Below the pieces are notes generated by a model that saw only the letters and a program-made list of their open reading frames with translations, did not search any database and was not told the origin of the DNA. From Tetracladium setigerum (lineage: Eukaryota > Ascomycota > Leotiomycetes > Helotiales), in contig PZJY01000005.1 in the NCBI GenBank assembly GCA_031472005.1, positions 2,728,001-2,792,000 of the forward strand: a stretch of DNA of 64,000 nt. The letters run 5' to 3'. Positions 12,819-23,957 of the stretch are shown here, piece by piece (positions within the stretch are counted from its first letter, which is position 1; each line of letters starts with the position of its first letter). The position numbers and the translations under genes are program-made.

Positions 12819-13931
12819 CTACTTCTTACAATAGTGGGCAATTCCACAACTTCCTCTGCTAGAGATCACTTCTTCATGCTTCGTCTCGAGAACACCACGA
12901 TATCTCATCTTCCCGTCGCTGAGTTTCTGCATGGCGTTCGTGATACCATCGACACTCATTTCGAATTTCTCAATCACAGGGAAGATTTTGTGCCGCCCAG
13001 CAAAAGTCAACATCTCTCGATGTACTTGTCTATCCGCCACGATGGTGCCCTGTATTCTAAGATGACCAGCAAGAAGAGCCATGTAAGGAATCACAAGGTC
13101 TCCCATATCGACAGTAAGAGGGACAATCGAGGCACCTGGTGCCAACAGTGGAAGAAATAAACCCCAAGATGGCTGAGCAGATGTCGTTACAATGAGATGA
13201 TCGAGCTTCTCGCCAATCAAAATCTCCTTTTGATCTTTCGTCGGAAAGAATTCTCTCGCACCAAGAGAAAGAGCTTCTTTCTCTTTAGAGTTTGTGCTTG
13301 AGAAGACAACGACATCACAGCCTATCTTCGCCGCAAACTGAATAGCGAGATGACCGAGTCCACCGACACCGATGATACCAACACGGTCCGCAGGCTTGAT
13401 ATCGAATTGCGTCAGAGCAGCATACACCGTCGCTCCAGCGCACATCAAAGGTGCAGCAAACTCTCTGGGAATAGAGGATGGGATTTTGAAAAGTGCGTCG
13501 GCACGCCAGATGCCGTGGCTTGCGAAGGATCCTTGGTCAAAGTTGGCATTGCCGTATTGGCCACGGGTCTGACAGCGCGAGTCGTGGCCAGAGAGACATT
13601 GCTTGCATTGTCCACAGCTGTAGTGGATATATCCCCAGCCTACACTGTCACCTTTGGCGAAATCTGTCACGGCGGCTCCAAGTTCCTGAACGACCACACG
13701 GTTAGTATCAATCGAAGAAGGATTTTCGGCTCGTGGGGATTTTACCTCAACTATTCCAGCTCCTTCGTGACCAAGAGCCATTCCGGAGGTTTTATAATGC
13801 TGGTCAGTGCCGCAGAGGCCAGAATGAGTGACCTTTACCAGAACCTCATTTGGCAAAATTTCTCGGCTGTTTTTGGCTTCGACAATCTTACCCGCAGGGG
13901 TGCCTTTGAAAACTGTGTATGTGATTGACAT
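12819..13931 (-). CDS. Zinc-binding alcohol dehydrogenase (MDR superfamily, ADH/CAD type)
   Basis: This should be an NAD(P)-dependent reductase/dehydrogenase of alcohols and aldehydes, probably cytosolic. Catalytic zinc ligands are seen in GLCGTDQHY and GHEG. The structural zinc loop is CGQCKQCLSGHDSRC (four cysteines). The Rossmann motif is GIIGVGGLGHLAIQFAAK. The frame is open across a 60-nt stopless segment at 13686-13745, which I read as an intron: it starts GTAAAA, contains an ACTAAC branch site and ends TTCAG. Removing it joins GHEGAGIVE directly to ELGAAV as in the family, giving 350 aa. Without splicing the protein would carry a 20-residue insertion beside the catalytic zinc. The start is at 13931, where family homology begins; an open leader continues upstream to 14111. 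The short C-terminal extension after the last beta strand is not conserved. The substrate is unknown. Confidence 0.88.
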   Translation of the reverse strand: MSITYTVFKGTPAGKIVEAKNSREILPNEVLVKVTHSGLCGTDQHYKTSGMALGHEGAGIVEVKSPRAENPSSIDTNRVVVQELGAAVTDFAKGDSVGWGYIHYSCGQCKQCLSGHDSRCQTRGQYGNANFDQGSFASHGIWRADALFKIPSSIPREFAAPLMCAGATVYAALTQFDIKPADRVGIIGVGGLGHLAIQFAAKIGCDVVVFSSTNSKEKEALSLGAREFFPTKDQKEILIGEKLDHLIVTTSAQPSWGLFLPLLAPGASIVPLTVDMGDLVIPYMALLAGHLRIQGTIVADRQVHREMLTFAGRHKIFPVIEKFEMSVDGITNAMQKLSDGKMRYRGVLETKHEEVISSRGSCGIAHYCKK

Positions 13932-14787
13932 ATTGAGTAACAGTGTTGGACTTTTTGGGTGACAATCAAAGCTACGGTGGAGAATAGAGTGGAGGCGGTG
14001 AAAATTATATTTTGAACGATCTGACTTGTCTCTCGGGAAAAGAAGAAGAAAAGACCAGTATTTAAAGAAGATTGCCATATGTTTTGGCACACAATTGTAA
14101 GTTGACAACAATCATTTCAAAGCAGTCTTGGTTTCCGATTTCAATGCTCGAGTAGTGTTCAGAAATCAGTTCGCGGAGTCCGAACCATGTAAACCATTTT
14201 TTAGAGTTTACAAGCCAAACCAGGATTTCTTCATTCAGCACAAGACGCGTTCGAAGTCAATCCACAATTGGATTTTGATTAGTAGCACTTGAACTGACTT
14301 TCCTTTCCAATGATGCATCTGTCTCCATCTGCCTCGGTCGTACTGAGAACGGATACTTACCCTCCCGACTCTATCTGGTTTTGCCATCTAAGATGTTACG
14401 TAGACTATACCAATCGGAACAGCCATGTTTATTTTGCTTGATCCTGGACCTGGAGAGATCTGCCGGACCTGGGCTAAGTTGAGTCCACTTCTACTGCTAG
14501 TGCAGGAATCGCATATTATTAAACCCGAATCAACAAGAAATAAGGCACCTGGCTAAACAGGGTTCGGAATTGATGTGCTAGGCTAGACAGGGTTCGGAGC
14601 CGACGGGCTCGGCTAAGTACATATGTAAACAGGGTTCGGTGTAAGCTTTGAGACGTCAATGGAATTTCAATCAAAGTAGATTGTGCTGGACAAGATGATC
14701 GATTACAGAAGCGGTCAGATTAATAAACTGTAATTCAAAAAAGACCTTCCATCTTATACTACTTCCCTTCAAAGGTCACCTCCCACC
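13932..14787. other. Upstream region of the alcohol dehydrogenase, with a tandem repeat
   Basis: No gene is seen. It contains the 30-bp tandem repeat annotated separately and presumably the alcohol dehydrogenase promoter. Confidence 0.5.
14551..14640. repeat. 30-bp tandem repeat, three diverged copies
   Basis: Copies at 14551-14580, 14581-14610 and 14611-14640 all begin GGCTAA or GGCTAG. Each contains ACAGGGTTCGG, in the third copy shifted toward the end. The copies differ by point changes, so this is an old duplication. It sits 0.6 kb upstream of the dehydrogenase start and downstream of the small membrane protein gene. Confidence 0.7.
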
Positions 14788-15235
14788 TCACAATTGGCTC
14801 AACGCAGTGAGTGCGGGAATAAGCCACACTGGAACCAAAGCCACATACACGCCCTTCAAAAAGTACCCCAATCCAAACGCGAAAGAATAGACTCCATACC
14901 ATCCAAGAATTGCCTTGTCATAGCCGGTATTCAAGCCATACTTGGCCCATTTGAGCTGAAGAATCCCTGTTTCAAGAAGCTTCAGCTGCATGCCCTCGTT
15001 TGAGCTCCGATCAGATCCCCGAAGCAAGTGGCTTACCAATAAGCGCCCAGGAAGCGCCAACCTGCAGAAAGTTGCTTTTTGCGGAGAAGGCTGTTAGTTC
15101 GTCTGAAGAACTGAATCCGCGATCGATTTTTGGGAAGAGGTCGTTGAAAGCCAGTGATACGTGCTTGTAGGCTGCGAAGAAGCTGAGGCCTGCGCCAGCG
15201 TACAGGATGCGTTGAGAAGTCTGGGGCGACAACAT
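14788..15235 (-). CDS. Small fungal membrane protein of unknown function
   Basis: I do not recognise this family. Exons are 15037-15235 and 14788-14966. The 70-nt intron (14967-15036) begins GTAAGC and ends ACAG. The product is about 125 aa. It has hydrophobic segments near residues 10-30 (ILYAGAGLSFFAAYKHVSLA), 55-70 (LQVGASWALIGI) and 80-125 (LGWYGVYSFAFGLGYF and VYVALVPVWLIPALTAL). That suggests three or four membrane passes with short loops. A conserved-looking KWAKYG lies after the splice. The clean splice pattern and even hydrophobicity make a real gene likely. Confidence 0.6.
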
Positions 15236-16165
15236 TGTGAGTGGTTCAATGTCGGTTGTTTTGAAGTAATGTCGAGAGGAAGGACACCGATGCAGGAGAC
15301 TGACGCAAAGGGTGGCGAGAGTAACCTGTAGGAGAAGTAAGAGGAGATTGGGATGCAGAGACGGAAGTGAGTGAAAGAGTGAACGCGGGGTTGCAAGAAT
15401 GGATTTATAGAAATTGCGATTGCTAGCTTCATAGAGAACGCTTGATCGTTGGTACGTTGTATGATCCAGGGAAGGAAATCATGTGTAACTTAATAAGCAT
15501 GCTTAGCAATCATTCTTTGCATATTCTGGAACTATACATTGCCAGAAGAACGAATCATTTCCAGCGCGAGTACTGCCAGTAATCAAATTACTTGGTGAAT
15601 GGCGCTAGCTAAACCTTGCGTTATTGGAGAGCAGCTTCCAGCTTTATATAAAGAATGTTTAATAAGTGGTTACTTCACATTCAGGGATGGCTCGAGGACC
15701 AGTGACACAGTCTCCTATTCTTGTTGTAGTGCTGGCTGTCAAGAAGCCAGTTTCTAGTCTGCAGACATGAGCTGTTGCTGCTTTAACCTAAGCCGAGGGT
15801 GATCATGCTTGAGCAAACATGAGCCATTGAATACAAGTTCCCGTTCTCGCTTCGTAGTATTTGGGTCTAGTTCTACGGGTATTATCCGTGTTACGCGGCT
15901 ATCAGGTGGGAATTTTCCGCACCATTGCAGCGAATCGGAGGTCTTCAACCAAAGGAATGTCGCCATCTGATTTGCTGACCCTCTTCACTTCAATGCAATC
16001 CCCATCTGGTTGGTAGTAGCGCAACGGATAATACTTCTTGCATCCAACATCACCTTCGCCTTTACCAGCGTTTATCACCACCTCCAAACCGACATCACAC
16101 GTCGTCCACGACGCTGTGCCTCATCATATCCTTCTCTCTCGGCGGCAGATACTCTCTACCCTACG
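15236..16165. other. Intergenic region before the F-box gene
   Basis: This is shared upstream DNA of two divergent genes. The F-box reading frame is open back to 16010, but the upstream residues are not domain-like. I see nothing else. Confidence 0.5.
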
Positions 16166-17356
16166 ATGGCATGGCGACGGCTTTGGCGTTCCTTGACGGA
16201 AAGCTATTGTCAACAGGAGGACATCCCAGACTCTAGAGTCAAAACGGATACGAACACGCTGAAACTCTCGGATCTCCCACCTGAATTGATTATTTTGATA
16301 TCAAGCATGCTTTCGACACAATCCGCTGCATGTCTATCTCTTTGCAGCCGAGCTATGAGCCAAATCCTGGGTCCTAATGTCTGGCGTTGCTTGAACCTTC
16401 AAAGTCCAGGAATGCGTGCCTCCTTCCTCTCTGAGCTGTCAAAGGATCTTCCACAGCACTTTGTCTGCTATCGCTGCGTTCAACTACATGCCAGCAGTGC
16501 AGTCCAGTGGCCCCGAATCACTCCAAAAACCCTCACTCGTTGCCTGGGGGAAGAACCTGCTTTTGAGCATTGTTCGCAGTCAGCATTACTGCTAAGATTT
16601 CCCCATGTCCAATTGGCAATGAATCGACATTATTTTGGGCCTAATCATGGGTTTCCTTTAGAGGCTTTTCAGAGCACCGAGGTTATAGAGAGCGATCTCT
16701 ATGGGAACATTGTACTTCTATCTGTTGACGCCCAGATTGTCTCTAACGAGCTTCTCATGCGCTCCCAACAGTGGGTACTGCTACCACACAATAGGCGCGA
16801 TGAACTTGTTACTAAGCGTCTTTTCCATCATCTCTGTCACCATATATGGGCTCTGGGTAAGGCGGGGGACAATTTACCGACCCTGATGAAAAGTCGACTT
16901 GCTCTTCTCGAAGAAAAAGGTCGGTGCTGTACCTCGACTGCACAGTGCTTGAAATGTCCAATGGATTTCGTTATAGATATTGTAGATCTTGGGGAAAGAG
17001 GTATTGCGGGCTGTCTTACAAGATGGATTAATCTTGGTGCCGGCTTGCATCCAGCAGATCCAAAATGGCGAAGCCATCTCGGCAAATCGCTGCCTCAAGA
17101 AGTTTCTTATGAACCGCACCCTTTGGGTAGTATTCGCTCGAGCTTCGAGAACCAGACATCAATACTATTTGAAGACTTTACTGCTAGGAACATATATAAT
17201 CTCTTGTCAAGGCGTGAACGCAAGCTTGTTACTAGCAGAGTAGATGGGTTTATTTGGAAATTGGTTTGTAGGGACCCGCATCGATGGTGTCTTGAGCATG
17301 CAGAGCAGAGCTTGGGATGGGACCTTGCGAGCATTTTCTCAATTCTTGTCAAGTAA
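16166..17356 (+). CDS. F-box domain protein
   Basis: This is a likely substrate adaptor of an SCF ubiquitin ligase. The 396-aa single-exon product has an N-terminal F-box at about residues 40-80: LPPELIILISSMLSTQSAAC followed by LSLCSRAMSQILGPNVW. The long C-terminal part is typical of fungal F-box proteins with no further domain, and includes cysteine clusters (CYRC, and CCTSTAQCLKC near residue 255). The start at 16166 (MAWRRLW) is chosen because the F-box follows at normal spacing. The frame is open upstream to 16010, but that part is Ser/Arg/His-rich and not family-like. The target is unknown. Neighbours give no functional link. Confidence 0.75.
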   Translation: MAWRRLWRSLTESYCQQEDIPDSRVKTDTNTLKLSDLPPELIILISSMLSTQSAACLSLCSRAMSQILGPNVWRCLNLQSPGMRASFLSELSKDLPQHFVCYRCVQLHASSAVQWPRITPKTLTRCLGEEPAFEHCSQSALLLRFPHVQLAMNRHYFGPNHGFPLEAFQSTEVIESDLYGNIVLLSVDAQIVSNELLMRSQQWVLLPHNRRDELVTKRLFHHLCHHIWALGKAGDNLPTLMKSRLALLEEKGRCCTSTAQCLKCPMDFVIDIVDLGERGIAGCLTRWINLGAGLHPADPKWRSHLGKSLPQEVSYEPHPLGSIRSSFENQTSILFEDFTARNIYNLLSRRERKLVTSRVDGFIWKLVCRDPHRWCLEHAEQSLGWDLASIFSILVK

Positions 17357-17634
17357 ATATTGCCAGTAAAGCAATCCCCTAAGGATGATTCATTATAATA
17401 TCTTTTTGATTCTTGTTAGCATTCCTTGGCTTGTCAAATTTTCTCATGGCTAAGGTTCGCGACTTCCTGATCAGAAAGGGTTATAGTGACCTCGACGCTT
17501 AAGTGCACGATTGACTTCTCTCTTTCCTTTCTCCTCTCTCCACCTCATTCGAAGTTTCATTGCACGCACGATAACTTTCTGTACTTATACGCATTTTCAT
17601 AAGCCCAAGAACCTGCGTCACAACTGAGGTCAAG

Positions 17635-17994
17635 ATGTCAGCAGCTCTCGTTGCAGCTTGGGTCGGTGCTTTCGTGGCCCCAGCCTGCATCGAATTGCTC
17701 AAAATGTTCGCAATTCACAAGGGATGGTACCCATCCCAACCCGACCCCGCGTCTTCTCACCATGAGGAGACGAAAAAGATCCTTGTGGACATTCGTGATG
17801 CCCTTCGGGACATCAACTCGAAAGTTGGTGAGTGCCCCCAAGCCCTTACTGACACCCTTGAGGATCTCTCCCAGGGAGTCGGCAGACTGAGAGAACTCGG
17901 CGAAGCACGCTCACGGGAAGCTGGAGTGTTGATTTATCAACGCATGTCAATTCCACCAGTCCCAGGTGCTGCCGGACACCCTGTTGACGGCTGA
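17635..17994 (+). CDS. Hypothetical small protein with N-terminal hydrophobic helix
   Basis: I do not recognise this 119-aa frame. It begins MSAALVAAWVGAFVAPAC, a hydrophobic stretch that could be a signal anchor. This is followed by a polar helix with regularly spaced charges and leucines (KKILVDIRDALRDINSKV) and a Pro/Gly tail. The coherent amphipathic pattern and a reasonable start context (AAGATGTC) favour a gene, but no homology or splice evidence is visible. Confidence 0.35.
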   Translation: MSAALVAAWVGAFVAPACIELLKMFAIHKGWYPSQPDPASSHHEETKKILVDIRDALRDINSKVGECPQALTDTLEDLSQGVGRLRELGEARSREAGVLIYQRMSIPPVPGAAGHPVDG

Positions 17995-19108
17995 AAGGCC
18001 ATGTATGCGGGGACCTGAAAGCTAGAAGCGGCATCGTGGAAAGCGAGTAGGGCACCAGCGTCGAGCTCGCACTTCTACGCAGTGCTGGTGACTAGTAGCC
18101 CTAGTGGGTGAAGCTAGGACGAGCTCATACTTGAATACTCTTTGGGTGTGAAAAGTAAGTTAGCATCTGAGCCAATGCATCTATTTTTCACTGATATTTC
18201 TTAGGTTCTCTGCGATTGATGACCGGCTTTTGGACAGTCTTGGAACTCAGGTGCGTACCACATCTTCCGCAAGCTTCGTGTTCGAACATAAATCTAACCG
18301 CACCCTGTTGCTATAGTTCTTCCAAATTCATACACCCTTTCCCAGCCAAAACGAATGCCTCAAAATAAATCCTTGTCACACTCCGGCATACTTGCAGCTC
18401 TCGAAATCATACTCATTCTCACAGGAATTTCTTGCACTACTACGAACACCTTTAACAATCATACCAACGCTACGGCGACCCGCCTTGCGTTGGAGTCTAT
18501 ACAAAAAGCATCAGGTATATTTTGGAAAGCGTCCACTAGGGTGCTCGAGGGAGTTTGCTCAAGTTGCTCATGCAGCTTAGGTGAGCCGAGGGTGATTCGC
18601 ACCTGAGCAAGAGCGGCAAGCTTACGAACCGCATGGGAAGCAGGAAAGAGAGAATTTGATGACAATACCATAAAAGCCATCTCAAAGCTGTTGGAATGTA
18701 TGGTGAAGCTCAGCATGTATACTCTCAACCAAGACGGTCGTGGTCGTGTGAGTTCGTCTCTAAACTTCTCAAGCTCCGCTGCGTCCAAGTTAGTGGAGGT
18801 GGTGGTCTATCCTTCGTACTTGAAGATTGCGTTTGCTCCTCCACAGTATCGGGAAGAGAGAGAAAAGAGGGAAGAGAGTGATGAGAGAGAAAGAGGGAAG
18901 GAGAGATGGGGGAGAACACGAAAGTAGGGAATAATGAATGCAGCATAGCAAATCTTGCGAAAACCTGAAATTTCATCATCCACTCAGATTATCTTTTACT
19001 CTCGAATATCTTTCTTGCATTTTATCGTGCTACGAACCAACTTGGGTTCCAGGGTGCAGAAATTATATGCTAATCTCTTTGTATCAACAGGTAAAATAAT
19101 TCACGTAG
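17995..19108. other. Region with weak coding signals upstream of the CorA-like gene
   Basis: Open frames occur on the plus strand at 18355-18606 and about 18607-18927. The second ends in a Glu/Arg-rich AG-repeat (18845-18927). The segment ending TLNQDGRGR is followed at once by a GTGAGT donor, so it may be an upstream exon of the CorA-like gene or of another gene. I could not build a convincing model. Confidence 0.3.
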
Positions 19109-20093
19109 CTTGCAAGCCACAGCGGTAGTCGTAGCCGAGGAGCTTCAACGGTGCTGCTCTTTTCTGACGATGAATATGAAGAATGGGCAGTGATTAGGTA
19201 CAGCATACCAAACAATCTTAGATAGTGAACTGATCACTGATAAGTTCAGGACTTGTACTCGTTGACCGGCCAAATGGGAATACAGTTCGCTCGTTTGAAA
19301 AGGAAATTATTTTAAATACAAAGCTTTTCCACGGAGGATTCGAGGATTTTTCCGACCGCGGGTCATTCTTTGACGGCACTACAAACCAGAGGCGCACAAA
19401 TGGCCCGGAGCGGATTTCTCACCTCGACGACTTGGTCTATTAGGGACACAAGAGCTGCTAACATGGTTTGATCCTGTCGATCCATCACTTCTGGCACTTT
19501 GTCACTATCCGCTGAAGATAGTAGCTGGGGAATGGGCCAAGTATACAGAGATTATAAACCGTTCATTCAGACATATTGAATACTCGAGCCAAGTGACGAT
19601 AGGAAAAGAAGGGCTTTTTGACTTCAACTCGGTAAGCTTCGCAAACTCGACTACGCCAATCTCTGATACCCAAAATTCCAATTAACTGACACCCAAATGC
19701 TTTTGGCAGGATCTACAAGCTCTCCAAGCCTGGGCCAGACGCTGCATGCAAACCCTCCGTAAACTCTACTTCGTGATCGATTTCATCAACACGCGCATGC
19801 AAAATCCCCAAGACGAAGCTACTTACACCCCCATCATCGATGACTACCGCTACCTAGCCACAACAATTGAAACCTACCACAACCAACTCCAATCCAATGT
19901 TCCCTTCGTCGACTCTCTCGTACAAATCACAGATGCGCGACGCTCGCTCAAGGAAGCTGCGAATATTAAACGGATTACGCATTTGGCGCTGGTGTTTGTG
20001 CCATTGCCGTTTGTGACGGGGTTGTTGTCGATAAATGAGACAAGGAAACAAGAGAGATGTTTGAGCTCGAGAATTCTATTTATTTTCACGTGA
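19109..20093 (+). CDS. Fungal CorA-like (Mg2+-channel-related) protein, C-terminally short, one frame break
   Basis: This belongs to a fungal family with a long soluble N-domain and a CorA-type membrane end; ion transport is not established for it. Exons are 19109-19197, 19245-19631 and 19710-20093, with borders GTACAG/TAAG and GTAAGC/GGCAG. Family-like text includes SDDEYEEWAVI, FFDGTTNQRRTNGPERISHL, LLTWFDPVDPSLLALCHYPL, and the predicted pore-side block DARRSLKEAANIKRITHLAL followed by hydrophobic VFVPLPFVTGLLSINE. The frame breaks by one base at about 19432-19441 (LDDLV then LLGTQELL). The protein stops soon after the first membrane segment, so the second CorA helix is missing. The 5' end is not resolved. 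It may be a real truncated paralogue, a young pseudogene, or a sequencing error plus truncation. The 3' end lies only 46 bp from the convergent ERG8 stop. Confidence 0.6.
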
Positions 20094-20139
20094 ATCTTCT
20101 TCATCCCCTCTACTTCCATAGGGAATTTAATTTTCCGCA

Positions 20140-21643
20140 CTAAGCCAATTCACCATACACATCCAACCCCTCAACTCTCGCACCCTCGATTTCTCCCTTA
20201 GCTTTCAAAAGCTTAACCTTCCCTCCCTTCTCCAAACTCCACTTCGCCAAGAAGGCCTCCAGCTCCTTCTTCGTCTCTGCATCATCCTTCACCAAAAGAA
20301 CAATAGCATCATACCCACCCGCGCCAGGCACAACACCCCCTACAACGCCATTCACCTCCTTAGTCGCCGCATCCAACAACTCCGTCTGCTCTTGCGGCTC
20401 AATAGGCACCCCAGACTTTGCACTCATATCTCTAATCCCCGACCTTGTGACTTCAAACGCCGCTGTCAACTCCTCGACTGCTCCTCCATTCGCAAGTAGA
20501 CCAGCGAGTTTCTCATTAGATGCTTGCAGGTTGTCCCAGATGAGATCTGCTTGTTCAGGTTCTTCTTTCCTCCATGCAAGGACCTTCTTAACCATCCCTA
20601 CGGTTTCGGAGCCACAGTCCACATCGCACATGACCAATGCCATTCCTTTCGGAATCGTGACGCCGTCTTTTGAGATCTGCGTATCCCATTTCTTGCCATC
20701 TACATCATCGACGAGCTCTTGAACTCGAGTGGCGAAACCAACACTTCCTGGCTCTCCAATCTCGCTTAAAACTGAGGGCGAAAATCGTCGGTAGATGCAG
20801 GTTCCAAATACTGCAGCTGCGACGTCAAATCCAGATCCTACTTTGCCCTGCGCGGCACAATGAGAGATTTGAGCCAAATTGTGAAGTTTAGATTGACCTT
20901 GGGGAGTGGAGAGGGAGAAGATGGAGGTGGGGAGGTAGTGGGATAGAAGGGCGCCGGTGAAGGCTGTCACGAGGGCTGCTGAAGAGCCCAAGCCGGTTTT
21001 GTGGGCGAGGTGGAGGGGGACATTGAAGTTTGTGAAGGTGCTTGAGCCGGGGATGAAGTGGGGAGAGGTGTTGGAGTAGTAGTCGTCTGAGGCGAGAATT
21101 GTGATGGTGGTTGGTTTGATGGTGGGGATGTGGGTGGAGATGTAGGTTAGGGCGTGGAGGAGGGCGGTTTCAACGAAGGGGTTGCGGGAGGTGGAGTGGG
21201 AGCTGGATGTGTGTTATATTGGAGCCATTTTAAGTAATCAGAGGAGCTGTGGAGATGAGAATATAGAAATAGGATGTGACATTGTGATAGGAATATGAAG
21301 CTTCACGTGACCATGTATCCCATGTTCCAAAAAAAATAGAGGGGTGATAGAGGGGTATTTTGAATGAAAAAGATGAGAATCTCACTCACCCTTCAAGCTG
21401 TTTAACTTCCACACCACCGGCTTCTCCTCCAGCAGTCTTGTATTCATACTGCCATTGAGCTTGCAGAAACTGAGGACTTTCCACTCCAATCTCAGCTACA
21501 CTCTCGCTGTCACCGACCACGTCCTTGACCAGGACATGAATGCGTGCGCTGAGTCCAAACACTAGCGCGGTATATTTGGGATCTAATACGAGATAACCTC
21601 CGGCTAAGAAGACCTTTCCAGGTGCGGATATGGCAGTAGTCAT
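20140..21643 (-). CDS. ERG8: Phosphomevalonate kinase
   Basis: The enzyme phosphorylates mevalonate-5-phosphate to the diphosphate in the mevalonate/ergosterol pathway, in the cytosol. Exons are 21390-21643 and 20140-21202; the 187-nt intron has GTGAGT/CCAG ends. The product is 438 aa, a normal family length. GHMP-kinase features are the N-terminal SAPGKVFLAGGYLVLDP, the ATP-binding loop KTGLGSSAALVTAF, and the C-terminal GAGGYDAIVLLV block. The Ser/Thr-rich segment after the splice (SHSTSRNPFVETALLHAL) is also typical. The start at 21643 (MTTAISAPGK) places the first motif at the usual position. It converges on the CorA-like gene with a 46-bp spacer, so their 3' UTRs must overlap. Confidence 0.95.
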
Positions 21644-23957
21644 GGCTGATTGGTTTCGTAACGTTAAACTTTGAAAAGAGAGGACTTCTTATTAGACTGC
21701 TTGTTCAGAGGCTCAGCCCCGACTGAAGGTGGGATTTAAAGGTCACGTGAGGGCATGCCAAGAGGAACAAGAGCGACATCAACAATCGTACGAGTATACC
21801 AACGTCTCGCACGATATGAATGGACTTGCCCAAAACTTGAGCAGTATCATTGTAAAAATTGAAGAATCACGGATGAACTCCTTAGGGAGAGAAAAAGAAC
21901 ATAACCCACAGGTCTTCAGGTTCCAAAGAAACAAGTATTGGTCGGATGGATGCCATTGGTTAGTTACTAACTGCTACTCAACCGGTAGAATCCGAAAATC
22001 CGGAGACTGTCCACGACGCCACGTTCTAGTTGTTGGGCTTCAGGCTGTATGGAGTGAGATTATGCAAATGTAAGATCTATACTCCGTACTGGGTGTAATA
22101 TTCCGGATATGGCATTTTTAAGATTGTGCATATAATATTGTGTACAAATTGTGAACCATTGAGTGAAACCGATTTGCTTTTGTTGATGGAACGCGTCAAC
22201 TTCTCTCTCTAGCACGCGTCGGTTTTTTTTTTTTTTTTTGGGCGAAAGCATTGTCTGGAAATTGTCCGACTGATAGCATAAAATACAGATCATAACAGTC
22301 CGGGTGGTAATAATGACAGGGAGACAATAGTACAAGCTAAATTTGTGTCCAAGAGAGGCTGAAAGAACCAGATGGAAGAAGACGGATATAACATACGGAG
22401 TCAACCATTTTTATATCCGCCTTGAAACGTGTTACCAAATTTCAGTCTCTACAACTCCATATAAAAGTAGAAAAATGCGCTACAGGAAGAGGCACAGCCT
22501 CCAACGACTTCAGCGGGACCCTTCCATTCGTCAGCGCGGTGGGATTCTTTGACCGAGTGAGCAAGTCTTCCCCTGATAGATGATGTCGACGAAAAGAGAG
22601 TGGAGAGCGTTGCAGTTTGCAGCGGGAGGTCGGAAGGACTTAAGAAAGCTTGACGGGACCGAGGGCGAATTTAGCGACCCGACTGGATGGAAATACCGGG
22701 GAAGCGTGGCTGGAACTCCGGTAGTCTACGTTGGATTTTAGGAGACCTGACCATCATATTACGAGGTTATTCCTGTACGGGAGTACTATGGAAGATGGAA
22801 CTATGGATGTGAGGTTGGAGGGTGGTTGGTAGGTAGAAGCTGGGAAGTCGTAGATAATCTTTAATATTTTTCCTACCATTATTGCAGCTTCCTCAACCGA
22901 AGACGGTAATAATTGATTGCTCAATCCTTTCGGCGACGTCTTGATTATGAAGTACAGTCTGTGTAGAAGTGCAGCACTACAGTACTCTCACATCAAGCAA
23001 GACGATTAATCATACTGTCCTGTGTATTATTGACTTCAACGGAAAAGAGCAAAACAACAAGCAAGTAGCACCCACCTGTACCAAAGAAAACCAAACAAAG
23101 TGTCACAGTCTCGAGTAATAACCAAGTAATAACTTGCCAATGATTGGTCGTCTGTGGAAAAGGGGGTGAAAAGTGAGAATGTGCTTTTTGTTATGCGCAT
23201 AATCAGCAATTTCCCGCCGTACGCACCAACCCGACTTCTCGCGTGTGTGACTCTAAACTCCCGCGTTTTTCTCTACCCTTCCACCACGGCCATCCGGATC
23301 TTCCATTTCTCCAATAAATCCCACGCACACAAACCCGACTACTCTTCGCCCTCACTGCCAGCTGACCTCTTCCTGACGTCCACACTTCTCACTTCCTCTA
23401 ATCATTATTCACCTCCTCCCTAATTCTGTTCTTCCTCACTTTCAGCCGTTGCGACGTACATAACATACCGGCATCCGAACTTGCATGAGCCAATCCACTT
23501 GCCCATTCGACTCGTCATCATCACTCGCCTGGAGCAAATACTGCGACTACTACAACTCTGCGACATCTGCACATTCTGACTGAGGCCTTCTTTCTTTTTT
23601 TCCACCTCTTCTTCAAGAACTCAGGCATTCACTACAACAATTGCCAAACTCCCTCCGAGTCATCAAGGTCTTGTTGTCAAGACTCGCGCATTCACGGTCG
23701 ACCTTTTCGAGTCGGCACCTCCCACCTCAATCATATCACCCCTTCAATCAGCGCGTTCCTTTGACGGCCTTGCTGTCAAATGAACCTGCAATCGACATTT
23801 TCTTGAGATCCCAAGTATGTCTTATCCCTTTTCTTTGCAATGCGACGAGGCTGCCTGCCTGGCTTTCGAGTCCCCCTTTCCAGCTTCACAATTGAAAATT
23901 TGCTAATACTCGTACGATAGTCTCCTCTCTACTTCCCGAGAGGTCAAATTTCACTAA
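21644..23957. other. Intergenic region with a T17 tract
   Basis: ERG8 and the PPR gene diverge here. A run of 17 T is at 22223-22239. C/T-rich DNA at 23200-23950 fits the 5' leader of the PPR gene. A GTATGT...TAG pair (about 23815-23930) may mark an intron in that leader. The open frame at 21729-22073 looks random. Confidence 0.45.

Noticed and set aside
21729..22073. 114-codon plus-strand frame
   Set aside because: No domain-like pattern and unusual composition for this genome; probably chance.
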